From positions 1-60,318 of the forward strand of contig FLQS01000036.1 of the NCBI GenBank assembly GCA_900078375.1: a stretch of 60,318 nt of DNA, in the 5' to 3' direction. Positions 49,126 to 56,601 of the stretch are shown piece by piece (the stretch's first letter is position 1; every line of letters starts with the position of its first letter). A model generated the notes under the pieces. It did no database searches. It saw only the letters and a list, made by a program, of their open reading frames with translations, and was not told where the DNA came from. The translations under genes and the position numbers were made by a program. This DNA is from an uncultured Mycobacterium sp. GTDB lineage: Bacteria > Actinomycetota > Actinomycetes > Mycobacteriales > Mycobacteriaceae.

Positions 49126-49602
49126 GTGTCTGGTTCGCGTGTGACCTCGCAAACCGTGCGATACCGCGAGCGGCTCTGGGTGCCGTGGTGGTGGTGGCCG
49201 CTCGGTCTGGCGCTGGCGGCGCTCATCGCCAAGGAAGTCACTATGGGCGTGCGCACCCTGCCCGTCTGGCTGCCCTACACGCTGCTCGGCGCGGTCGCGG
49301 CGGGCGTGTTGCTGTGGCTGAGCCGCACCGAGGTCCGGGTCGTGACCGACGGCGCCGAGGTGGAGCTGTGGGCCGGTCAGGCCCATCTGCCCATGTCGGT
49401 GGTGTCACGGTCGGCGGAGATCCCACGAACGGCGAAGTCGGCGGCGCTGGGCCGCCAGCTCGATCCGGCCGCCTATGTATTGCACCGTGGCTGGGTCGGA
49501 CCGCTGGTCCTGGTCGTGCTTGACGATCCCGACGATCCGACGCCGTACTGGCTGGTCAGCGTGCGTCACCCCGATCGGGTGCTGTCGGCGCTGAGGAGCT
49601 GA
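49126..49602 (+). CDS. DUF3093 membrane protein
   Basis: 158 residues with two hydrophobic segments near the N-terminus (RLWVPWWWWPLGLALAALI is typical) and a soluble C-terminal domain with SRTEVRVV and DDPTPYWLVSVRHP. Function unknown. GTG 49126 has TACCCT seven bases upstream and no ribosome site. Rv2698 position. Confidence 0.88.
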   Translation: MSGSRVTSQTVRYRERLWVPWWWWPLGLALAALIAKEVTMGVRTLPVWLPYTLLGAVAAGVLLWLSRTEVRVVTDGAEVELWAGQAHLPMSVVSRSAEIPRTAKSAALGRQLDPAAYVLHRGWVGPLVLVVLDDPDDPTPYWLVSVRHPDRVLSALRS

Positions 49603-49605
49603 CCG

Positions 49606-49622
49606 GCGCGGCTAAGCCGCGC
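49606..49622. terminator. Two-way hairpin between convergent genes
   Basis: GCGCGGCT and AGCCGCGC form a near-perfect palindrome around one A, directly between the stops of the DUF3093 and DUF4193 genes. Stable GC hairpins without T-tract are common mycobacterial terminators. Confidence 0.55.
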
Positions 49623-49914
49623 AGTCCGTGCAGATCATCACGCCGTTCTTGTCGCTGGCCAGCCGGCTGCGGTGGTGCACCAAGAAGCAGCTCGAGCAGG
49701 TGAACTCGTCGGCCTGCTTCGGGACGACCCGCACCGACAGCTCCTCGCCGGACAGGTCCGCCCCGGGTAGCTCGAAATTCTCGGCGGAATCAGTTTCGTC
49801 GACATCGACCACGGCAGACTGCGCCTCATTACGGCGAGCCTTCAGCTCCTCGAGCGAGTCCTCGGACACCTCATCGGTCTCAGTGCGCCGTGGGGCGTCG
49901 TAATCGGTAGCCAT
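49612..49914 (-). CDS. DUF4193 zinc-ribbon-like protein
   Basis: 100 residues. The N-terminal two thirds are acidic; the C-terminus has CSSC and CTDC pairs 26 residues apart with HH between them, a probable zinc ribbon. It is a highly conserved small actinobacterial protein (Rv2699c) of unknown function; gene context with sigA is constant. ATG at 49914 has GGAGG upstream. A CRP-type site lies 88 bp upstream. Confidence 0.88.
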   Translation of the reverse strand: MATDYDAPRRTETDEVSEDSLEELKARRNEAQSAVVDVDETDSAENFELPGADLSGEELSVRVVPKQADEFTCSSCFLVHHRSRLASDKNGVMICTDCAA

Positions 49915-50001
49915 TGTTGTCCCCTCCAAACCTCAGCATGGCTTTGTATCAGCGTCGAACGGATCCACCAAACGATTCGTGCCCAGATCACCCATATCCA
50001 C

Positions 50002-50019
50002 GTGTGATTTACGTCACAC
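50002..50019. promoter_or_regulatory. CRP-type site GTGTGA-N6-TCACAC
   Basis: A perfect 18-bp dyad that matches the mycobacterial CRP consensus TGTGA-N6-TCACA. It lies in the 168-bp divergent region, 88 bp from the DUF4193 start and 64 bp from the cei start, and could control either gene. Confidence 0.7.
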
Positions 50020-50070
50020 AGATTGATCTGGTTCAACGGGCGTGTTCCGCCGGTGCCCATCTCCTGCCTC

Positions 50071-50076
50071 TAGAGT
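50071..50076 (+). promoter_or_regulatory. -10 box TAGAGT of cei
   Basis: TAGAGT ends six bases before the cei GTG with no ribosome site between, as expected for a leaderless mRNA. Confidence 0.45.
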
Positions 50077-50082
50077 GCATCC

Positions 50083-50733
50083 GTGGTCGCTCAAATCACG
50101 GAGGGCACGGCCTTCGACAAGAACGGTCGTCCGTTCCGTCGACGCAACTACCTGCCCGGACTCATCGCCCTCGCCGTCATGTTCGCGATCACTGCCGTGG
50201 TGTGGGCGTTCGTGCTGACCCGCCCGGTCGAAATGCGTGAGGCCGCGGCCTGCAACCCGCCGCCGCCGGCCGCTGATCCGGCCGCCCCCAAACTCGGCGA
50301 GCAGGTCTCGCACGCCTCGATGCTGGACGTCGCGCCGGCCAAGCTCGTGGACACCAAGATCCGGGTCCTCAACGCCAGCGGCCAGGGCGGGCAGGCCGGC
50401 GAGGTCGCCGGCGCACTGCGCGACGTCGGCTTCGCCCAGCCCACCGCGGCCAACGATCCGATCTACGCGAGCACGCGACTGACCTGCCAGGGCCAGATCC
50501 GGTTCGGTTCCAGCGGCCGGGCCGGTGCGGCCGCGGTATGGCTGGTGGCGCCCTGCGTCGAGCTGTTCCAGGACGACCGCAAGGACGATTCGGTGGACCT
50601 GTCGATCGGCACCGACTTCACCACCTTGGCCCACAGCGACGACATCGACGCCGTCCTGGCCGGGCTGCGCCCGGACGCCACCGAGCCCGCCGACTCGGCA
50701 CTGATCACCAAGATCCACAACGGCACCTGCTGA
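50083..50733 (+). CDS. cei: Envelope integrity protein Cei
   Basis: 216 residues: basic cytoplasmic N-terminus, one membrane segment (about 24-45) and an extracytoplasmic LytR_C-type alpha/beta domain (KIRVLNASGQGGQAGEVAGALRDVGF). Three or four cysteines in the outer domain may form disulfides. The M. tuberculosis protein (Rv2700) is needed for envelope integrity and virulence. GTG 50083 follows a -10 box at six bases. A CRP-type site lies upstream. Confidence 0.9.
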   Translation: MVAQITEGTAFDKNGRPFRRRNYLPGLIALAVMFAITAVVWAFVLTRPVEMREAAACNPPPPAADPAAPKLGEQVSHASMLDVAPAKLVDTKIRVLNASGQGGQAGEVAGALRDVGFAQPTAANDPIYASTRLTCQGQIRFGSSGRAGAAAVWLVAPCVELFQDDRKDDSVDLSIGTDFTTLAHSDDIDAVLAGLRPDATEPADSALITKIHNGTC

Positions 50734-50753
50734 GCCGGCTACCGCTGTGTCGG

Positions 50754-51602
50754 CTACCTCAGGGGCCGCAGTCCCCCGGCGCGGTCCAGCGCGTCGATAA
50801 GCGCGCCCGCGATTCCCGGCGCGGCGGCCACCACCAGCCCACCCTCTTCGTCGACTGACGGCAGCACGACCAGCGCGCCCGCCTCGGTGGCGACCAACGC
50901 ACCCGCCGCCCAGTCCCAGACGTGCAGGCCGTGCTCGTAATGGGCGTCGAGGCGGCCGGCGGCGACCAGACACAGATCCAGGGCCGCCGACCCGATCCGC
51001 CGCACATCACGCACCTGCGGCAGCAGCCGGGCCAGTACCGCCGACTGCTCGGCGCGCCGCTGCGGCGCATAGCCGAATCCGGTGCCCACCAACGCCATCG
51101 ACAGCTCGGTCACCGTGCTGCAGCGCAGTGCGCGGCGCTCGCCGCCGCTGAGCAGGTGCGCACCGTGACCCGCCGCCGCCGAGTACACGTCGCCACTGAC
51201 CACATCGGCGACCGCACCCGCCACCGACACGCCGTCGATCTGTGCGCCGATCGAAATCGCGTACGCCGGAATGCCATAGACGAAGTTGACCGTGCCGTCG
51301 ATCGGGTCGATCACCCAGCAGACAGTGCCGTTGTCGCCGGCTACTGGGCCGCCACCCTCCTCGCCGAGGATCGCCTCGCCCGGGCGTAGTACGCCCAGCC
51401 GATCCCGCAGCAGCAGTTCAGTTTCGGTATCCACGACGGTGACCGGATCGGTCGGCGTGCTCTTGGCCTGGACCGAATCCGAGTTGATGGAGTCGCGCCC
51501 GTCGCCGAGGAGCTCCGCCCGGCGACGGCGGACGAATGTGGCAGCTTCGGCGGCCAACTGCTCGGCCACCGCCCGTAATTGCTCAGGCCGGTTGTCGGTC
51601 AC
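50754..51602 (-). CDS. suhB: Inositol monophosphatase family protein SuhB
   Basis: 282 residues. The metal-binding motif WVIDPIDGTVNF and the second motif VWDWAAGALVATEAGA are intact, as is the EEGG glutamate region upstream. The enzyme hydrolyses inositol phosphates and supplies inositol for phosphatidylinositol mannosides; SuhB (Rv2701c) is one of four such proteins in M. tuberculosis. Start GTG at 51602. Convergent with cei, divergent from ppgK. Confidence 0.93.
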   Translation of the reverse strand: MTDNRPEQLRAVAEQLAAEAATFVRRRRAELLGDGRDSINSDSVQAKSTPTDPVTVVDTETELLLRDRLGVLRPGEAILGEEGGGPVAGDNGTVCWVIDPIDGTVNFVYGIPAYAISIGAQIDGVSVAGAVADVVSGDVYSAAAGHGAHLLSGGERRALRCSTVTELSMALVGTGFGYAPQRRAEQSAVLARLLPQVRDVRRIGSAALDLCLVAAGRLDAHYEHGLHVWDWAAGALVATEAGALVVLPSVDEEGGLVVAAAPGIAGALIDALDRAGGLRPLR

Positions 51603-51684
51603 GGGCTTATCGCAGCACAGAGGGGGGCGCAGCCACTAGTGTGGGCAATCGCGCAGACCGCCCGCCTCGCCCAGGAGCAGCCCA

Positions 51685-52464
51685 ATGCCCTACACCGAAT
51701 CGCCCACCCCCGGACAGAATCGCGGCTTCGGTGTCGATGTCGGCGGCAGCGGGGTCAAGGGCGGCGTCGTCGATCTCGACACCGGCCTGCTCATCGGGGA
51801 CCGCTACAAGTTGCTCACCCCACAGCCGTCGACCCCGGCCGCGGTGGCGGCGACCGTCGCCGAGGTGGTTCGGCACTTCGCCTGGACCGGTCCGCTGGGC
51901 GTCACCTACCCCGGCGTGGTGGTCAACGGCGTCGTACAGACCGCGGCCAATGTGGACAAGGGCTGGATCGGCACCAACGCCGCCGAGATCATCAGCGGCG
52001 CGCTGGGCGGCCAGCACGTCACCGTGCTCAACGACGCCGACGCCGCCGGCCTGGCCGAGCAGCGACACGGCGCCGGACGCAACAAGAACGGCGTCATCGT
52101 GCTGCTGACCTTCGGCACCGGAATCGGCTCCGCCGTGATTCACAACGGCCAGCTGCTGCCCAACACCGAGTTCGGCCACCTGGAGGTGGGGGGCAAGGAG
52201 GCCGAGCACCGTGCGGCCTCCTCGGTGAAGGAGCGCAAGGATTGGAGCTACGAGCGGTGGACAGAGGAAGTCACAAAGGTGCTGGTCACCATCGAAAATG
52301 CGATCTGGCCTGACTTGTTCATCGCCGGCGGCGGCATCAGCCGCAAGGCCGAGAAATGGATCCCGCTGTTGAAGAACCGGACCCCGGTGGTGGCCGCGGA
52401 ACTTCTGAACGAGGCGGGCATCGTGGGCGCGGCAATGGCGGCTCAGGCCGCCGTCACACGCTGA
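51685..52464 (+). CDS. ppgK: Polyphosphate glucokinase
   Basis: 259 residues of the ROK family. It phosphorylates glucose with polyphosphate or ATP. The phosphate loop VDVGGSGVKGG, the LNDADAAGLAE catalytic aspartate region, LTFGTGIGSA and the glucose-binding EFGHLEVGG are present. CAGGAG eight bases before the ATG is a normal ribosome site. Immediately upstream of sigA, as in other mycobacteria. Confidence 0.95.
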   Translation: MPYTESPTPGQNRGFGVDVGGSGVKGGVVDLDTGLLIGDRYKLLTPQPSTPAAVAATVAEVVRHFAWTGPLGVTYPGVVVNGVVQTAANVDKGWIGTNAAEIISGALGGQHVTVLNDADAAGLAEQRHGAGRNKNGVIVLLTFGTGIGSAVIHNGQLLPNTEFGHLEVGGKEAEHRAASSVKERKDWSYERWTEEVTKVLVTIENAIWPDLFIAGGGISRKAEKWIPLLKNRTPVVAAELLNEAGIVGAAMAAQAAVTR

Positions 52465-52502
52465 ATTTTCGCCGCTCGCGCGGTAGATGCTCGCACTGTC
52501 GT

Positions 52503-52508
52503 TACAAT
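52503..52508 (+). promoter_or_regulatory. Candidate -10 box of sigA (TACAAT)
   Basis: TACAAT lies about 130 bp upstream of the sigA start in the 174-bp ppgK-sigA gap, giving a leadered transcript. The -35 region is weak. Confidence 0.4.
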
Positions 52509-52638
52509 GGTCGACGGCGGCCGCCTACCGGATAGCGGCGAGAATCCGCAACGAGATCCACGCCAACAGTCCTCATAGCCGACGCATTCGGTGGAGCCCC
52601 CGCGCCCACCGAGAGCCAGCACGACCGAAAGGGTGTAC

Positions 52639-54141
52639 GTGGCAGCGACCAAAGCAAGCCCGGCAACCGACGAGCCGGTGAAGCGCACCGCCACCAAGAC
52701 TCCCGCTAGGAAGCCGGCGGCGAAGGCCGCCAACGGTTCCGCGCCCGCCAAGCGCGTCACCAAGGCCGCGCCCCGCGCCGCCACTGCGGAAACCGGCGAT
52801 GCCGAGCCCATCGACGCCAGCGCCGCCGCCCCGGCCAAGGCCCGCGCCACGAAGGCGCCCGCGAAGAAGGCGCCTGCGGCTCGTGGCCGCGGCAAGAAGG
52901 ACGCGACGGCCGACGGCGATGCCGGGGTCGGCACCGATGAGGACCTCGACACCGAGCTCGACGGCGAACCCGACATCGACGTCGTCGCCGACGACGAGAT
53001 CGAACTCGATGATCTCGAAGTAGTTGTCGAAGACGAGGCCGTCGACGACGACAGCGAGGACGGCGAGGCCACCACCAAGGCTCCTGCGGCCGCAGGTGCG
53101 GCCGGCGACGAGGAGGACATCGCCGAGCCGACCGAGAAGGACAAAGCCTCTGGCGATTTCGTGTGGGACGAAGAGGAGTCCGAGGCGCTGCGGCAGGCCC
53201 GCAAAGACGCCGAGCTGACCGCGTCGGCCGACTCGGTTCGCGCCTACCTCAAGCAGATCGGCAAGGTCGCGCTGCTCAACGCCGAGGAGGAGGTCGAGCT
53301 CGCCAAGCGAATCGAGGCCGGCCTCTACGCCACGCAGCTGATGGCCGAGAAAACCGACAAGGGCGAGAAGCTACCGGTTCAGCAGCGCCGCGACATGCAG
53401 TGGATCTGCCGCGACGGCGACCGCGCGAAAAATCATCTGCTGGAAGCCAACCTTCGCCTGGTGGTGTCGCTGGCCAAGCGATACACCGGCCGCGGCATGG
53501 CCTTCCTGGACCTCATCCAGGAGGGCAACCTGGGTCTGATCCGCGCGGTGGAGAAGTTCGACTACACCAAGGGCTACAAGTTCTCCACCTACGCCACCTG
53601 GTGGATCCGTCAGGCCATCACCCGCGCAATGGCCGACCAGGCCCGCACCATCCGTATCCCGGTGCACATGGTCGAGGTCATCAACAAGCTCGGCCGTATC
53701 CAGCGTGAGCTGCTCCAGGATCTGGGCCGCGAGCCCACTCCCGAAGAGCTGGCCAAGGAGATGGACATCACGCCGGAGAAGGTGCTGGAAATCCAGCAGT
53801 ACGCGCGTGAGCCGATCTCACTGGACCAGACCATCGGCGACGAGGGCGACAGCCAGCTGGGCGATTTCATCGAGGACAGCGAGGCCGTCGTGGCCGTCGA
53901 CGCGGTCTCGTTCACCCTGTTGCAGGATCAGCTGCAGTCGGTGCTTGAGACGCTCTCCGAGCGTGAAGCCGGCGTAGTGCGGCTGCGGTTCGGCCTGACC
54001 GACGGGCAGCCCCGCACCCTCGACGAGATCGGGCAGGTCTACGGCGTCACCCGCGAGCGGATCCGCCAGATCGAATCGAAGACCATGAGCAAGCTGCGCC
54101 ACCCCAGCCGCTCTCAGGTGCTGCGCGACTACCTCGACTAG
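52639..54141 (+). CDS. sigA: Primary sigma factor SigA
   Basis: 500 residues. The variable lysine/alanine-rich and then acidic N-terminal region runs to about 190; region 1.2 starts at SVRAYLKQIGKVALL, region 2 includes NHLLEANLRLVVSLAKRY and GYKFSTYATWWIRQA, region 3 RIPVHMVEVINKL, and region 4.2 VTRERIRQIESKTMSKLRHP. The conserved part is virtually that of M. tuberculosis SigA. GTG 52639 (VAATKAS start) follows AAAGGG at five bases; an upstream GTG two codons earlier is possible. The right-hand element begins just behind the gene without disrupting it. Confidence 0.97.
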   Translation: MAATKASPATDEPVKRTATKTPARKPAAKAANGSAPAKRVTKAAPRAATAETGDAEPIDASAAAPAKARATKAPAKKAPAARGRGKKDATADGDAGVGTDEDLDTELDGEPDIDVVADDEIELDDLEVVVEDEAVDDDSEDGEATTKAPAAAGAAGDEEDIAEPTEKDKASGDFVWDEEESEALRQARKDAELTASADSVRAYLKQIGKVALLNAEEEVELAKRIEAGLYATQLMAEKTDKGEKLPVQQRRDMQWICRDGDRAKNHLLEANLRLVVSLAKRYTGRGMAFLDLIQEGNLGLIRAVEKFDYTKGYKFSTYATWWIRQAITRAMADQARTIRIPVHMVEVINKLGRIQRELLQDLGREPTPEELAKEMDITPEKVLEIQQYAREPISLDQTIGDEGDSQLGDFIEDSEAVVAVDAVSFTLLQDQLQSVLETLSEREAGVVRLRFGLTDGQPRTLDEIGQVYGVTRERIRQIESKTMSKLRHPSRSQVLRDYLD

Positions 54142-54162
54142 CGACACTCCGGTGTAACTGCT

Positions 54163-54186
54163 CTGAGCTGCGGTTTTGCGGCTCAG
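54163..54186 (+). terminator. Hairpin behind sigA
   Basis: CTGAGCTGC and GCGGCTCAG form a nine-pair stem (one G-T pair) with loop GGTTTT, 22 bp after the sigA stop. No T-tract follows. It probably ends the sigA transcript; as the only symmetrical sequence at the element boundary it is also a candidate att region. Confidence 0.5.
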
Positions 54187-54232
54187 TACAGAAATACTAG
54201 ACAAGCACAACGCTGCCAGTCAAGATATCAAT

Positions 54233-55141
54233 ATGGCGCGTCGCGAGCCGGTACCCCTTGATCTGGCCGTCCTGCTGCCCTCGTGGGAGCTGGCGCTGCG
54301 CTCTGAGCGCAAGTCCCCGGCGACGGTCAAGGTGTACGGCGACGGAGTTCGCACGTTCCTGAAGTGGTGTGAGAAACATCATCACTCCCCCGCCCTGGAC
54401 CGCGAGCTGATGAAGGCATTCGTCGCCGATCTGCTCGACGCGGGCGCCGAGCCTGCCACCGCACGCTCCCGCCAGCTCGCGATGCGCCGCTTCTCGGCGT
54501 GGCTCGAGGAGGAAGGCGAGATCGACACCGATCCCCTGCTCGGGCTCAAAGCACCCAAGCTCGACACCAAGGTGACCGATTCCCTGACCGACGACGAGCT
54601 CCGCAAGCTAATCAAGGCGTGCGCGGGTAAAGATTTCCGGGACCGCCGCGACGAGGCGATCATTCGTCTGATGTCGGAAACGGGAATGCGGGCGGGCGAG
54701 GTCTGCGGGCTCACCGTGGCCGACGTCGACCTCAACCGCGGCTTGGTGACCGTGCGCCGGGGCAAGGGCGGCAAGGGCCGCGTGGCACCGTTCGGGGATC
54801 AGACCGGGGTCGCCATCGACCGGTACCTACGGATGCGGCGCAGCCACGCCCTGGCCGAGCAGCAACCGCTGTGGCTGGGCGACCGGAGCAAATTCTTCAA
54901 CTACGACGGACTACACAAGTCGCTGAAATACCGCGCCGAGCTCGCCGGGCTGACGAACTTCCATCCACACCTGCTGCGGCACACTGCCGCTTCGCGTTGG
55001 CTGGCTGCGGGCGGCTCGGAGGGTGGACTGATGGCGGTGGCGGGGTGGTCGACCCGCGACATGATCGACCGCTACACGCGCTCGACGGCCTCGGATCGGG
55101 CGGCGGCCGAGGCGCGCGGGCTCGGGTTGGGGGATCTGTGA
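54233..55141 (+). CDS. XerC/D-like tyrosine recombinase (element integrase)
   Basis: 302 residues: SAM-like core-binding domain (about 10-95) and catalytic domain. Arg153 (TGMRAGEV), a lysine of the beta-hairpin at 178-181, His246 and Arg249 (HPHLLRHT), Trp272 in the place of the second histidine (AGWST) and the nucleophile Tyr281 (DRYTRS) are visible; Trp at that position is common in active recombinases. No N-terminal arm-binding domain, unlike the integrase at the left end. ATG 54233 is preferred to TTG 54176. The chromosomal xerC and xerD lie elsewhere in mycobacteria and the neighbours are phage genes, so this is the element's integrase. Confidence 0.88.
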   Translation: MARREPVPLDLAVLLPSWELALRSERKSPATVKVYGDGVRTFLKWCEKHHHSPALDRELMKAFVADLLDAGAEPATARSRQLAMRRFSAWLEEEGEIDTDPLLGLKAPKLDTKVTDSLTDDELRKLIKACAGKDFRDRRDEAIIRLMSETGMRAGEVCGLTVADVDLNRGLVTVRRGKGGKGRVAPFGDQTGVAIDRYLRMRRSHALAEQQPLWLGDRSKFFNYDGLHKSLKYRAELAGLTNFHPHLLRHTAASRWLAAGGSEGGLMAVAGWSTRDMIDRYTRSTASDRAAAEARGLGLGDL

Positions 55142-55845
55142 GTCACGATGCAGAGCCCGCTGGCGACTATCAGATAGTTGTATTCGCCAGACCGGCGCGG
55201 GGTGGCAAGCGGAAGCTACTGAGGACCTTCCGGCAAAACGGGTCTAGTTGGGAACCGGATGATGCGCAGATCAGCCGCAAGTACCTTGCGAGCCTCGTCG
55301 ACTGGCTAATGAGCACGGAGTCGGATCCGCGCAGAGCCGTCGAGGTGACCCTTGCAGGTGTCGCCGATGCGGCTGAGGAGTTGGGCCTCCACGCGTCGTG
55401 GGAGTCGGATGGCTCATCATCATTCACCCTCCACGTGAACATTGACCCGCCAGAGACAGAGACCGAGCGCCTCCAGGTTGATCACCCGCTCGCGGCCGAA
55501 TTCAGATCCGGTGCCGTGGACGGCTTTCACGTGGGGGCGTACGAGATGATGAAGGCAAGTGATCAGCGCGCCGCCAGGAAAGGCGACATCGCGCAGCCCG
55601 AGGGTCTGGCGAATGGAACCGTGATGGTAGGAAATACTGCCGTGCCAATGCCGGTCCTGGACAGGATCTTTGGTGTGCTACGCGCGAATAGCCGGCGCTC
55701 CGTGAACATTTCGGCCGTTAAGACAGTGCACCGTCAGTGCGGCTCAGCTATCGAGCGGTTAGCCGAGACCCCTGGAGCGAGTGCAACACACTGGGGTCGG
55801 GTTGACGAGGTAATCGCAAGCATTGTGCTACCGTCAAGCTATTAG
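55138..55845 (+). CDS. Unknown protein coupled to the integrase
   Basis: 235 residues. The GTG at 55138 overlaps the integrase stop (GTGA). The N-terminal part is a short beta-strand region (DYQIVVFARPARGGKRKLLRTF), followed by a helical region and a Gly/Val-rich middle part (GTVMVGNTAVPMPV) and a helical end. No motif or family is recognised and there is no signal peptide or membrane segment. Base composition is visibly less GC-rich than the core genes. Cargo genes of phage satellites often sit beside the integrase, so an anti-phage role is possible but not shown. Confidence 0.7.
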   Translation: MSHDAEPAGDYQIVVFARPARGGKRKLLRTFRQNGSSWEPDDAQISRKYLASLVDWLMSTESDPRRAVEVTLAGVADAAEELGLHASWESDGSSSFTLHVNIDPPETETERLQVDHPLAAEFRSGAVDGFHVGAYEMMKASDQRAARKGDIAQPEGLANGTVMVGNTAVPMPVLDRIFGVLRANSRRSVNISAVKTVHRQCGSAIERLAETPGASATHWGRVDEVIASIVLPSSY

Positions 55846-55924
55846 CGCTGTGCGCTGATCCCGGAGCTAGGCAGGGTTACCGTACCAGCGCGACGCCAGA
55901 AACCGGCGGCGGCATGAAGAGCGG

Positions 55925-55979
55925 CCCTCAATCTCGGTATTGAGGGATTGATCCGCTCACCTCGTTATCGCGATGAGGT
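55925..55979 (+). promoter_or_regulatory. Two dyads upstream of the replication operon
   Basis: CCCTCAAT-N6-ATTGAGGG (55925-55946) is a perfect eight-pair hairpin or operator. ACCTC-N11-GAGGT (55959-55979) follows; its right arm contains the ribosome site of the next gene. They lie in the 139-bp gap before the small-gene/ATPase operon and probably carry its promoter control. Confidence 0.45.
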
Positions 55980-55984
55980 AGAGA

Positions 55985-56248
55985 ATGCCGCTTACGCCGG
56001 CCGAAAAGTCCCTTCGCGGCCAGATTGCCGCACACGAATCTTGGTCTCGTACAACTGATCGCAGCGCGCGAACTGCCAACGCGCGCAGAGCGATGCTCGA
56101 CAAGTTCGAGCGTGAGGTCGACCCAGAAGGCGTACTAGCGCCAGCTGAACGCTCCCGCCGCGCGGCCCACGCGCGAAAGGCATATTTCGCCAGGCTCGCA
56201 CTCAGGAGCGCCCAGGCGCGCCGTCGCCGCCGTGGTGGTGCTGCCTGA
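55985..56248 (+). CDS. Small basic element protein
   Basis: 87 residues, very rich in Arg and Ala, with the start LTPAEKSLRGQIAAHESWS and an ..RR.A.HARKAYFARLALRSA.. repeat-like middle. Small proteins with this pattern are common in actinobacterial prophages directly upstream of replication genes; function unknown, probably nucleic-acid binding because of charge. GAGG lies seven bases before the ATG. Stop and next start share bases (TGATG). Confidence 0.7.
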   Translation: MPLTPAEKSLRGQIAAHESWSRTTDRSARTANARRAMLDKFEREVDPEGVLAPAERSRRAAHARKAYFARLALRSAQARRRRRGGAA

Positions 56249-56601
56249 TGGCAACAAGCAGAAAGCCGGCCCCCGCCACAGAGACCGGCTCCCAGACAAC
56301 AACACCAGATGCCGCCAAGTCTAGCGGCATCGCGGCCTGGAAGCGTCGTCACGCGGCAGCGCGGCGGCTCCCGCCCTTGGACTGCGGCTGCGGTCCCGAT
56401 CCCTGGCCGTGCCGGTGTAGTCAACCGCCACTGTCGTCGAGGATGGTCGACGCGGGCCGTGACGCGGCTTTGCGGCTTCTGGAGTCCGGGTTTATCCCGG
56501 TCCTGAGATTCGAAGTGCTGCAAGCGCTCTGGCGCCGCGGCGGCGTTGAGCGCGAGCTGGCCGATGAACTCCACCGACTCACGGGCGGCGAGATCGCATG
56601 A
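56248..56601 (+). CDS. Small element protein with GCGPDPWPCRC motif
   Basis: 117 residues. A low-complexity Thr/Ala start is followed by the cysteine motif DCGCGPDPWPCRC and a helical C-terminal part (GRDAALRLLESGFIPVLRFEVLQALWRRGG) that ends the family in many actinobacterial prophages. Probably metal-binding; role unknown. It overlaps both neighbours by 1-4 bp, so the three genes including the ATPase are one translational unit. Confidence 0.75.
   Translation: MATSRKPAPATETGSQTTTPDAAKSSGIAAWKRRHAAARRLPPLDCGCGPDPWPCRCSQPPLSSRMVDAGRDAALRLLESGFIPVLRFEVLQALWRRGGVERELADELHRLTGGEIA

Noticed and set aside
54233..55141. Chromosomal XerC or XerD
   Set aside because: The catalytic domain is Xer-like, but the gene is followed without a break by phage-type genes and mycobacterial xerC/xerD lie in other contexts.
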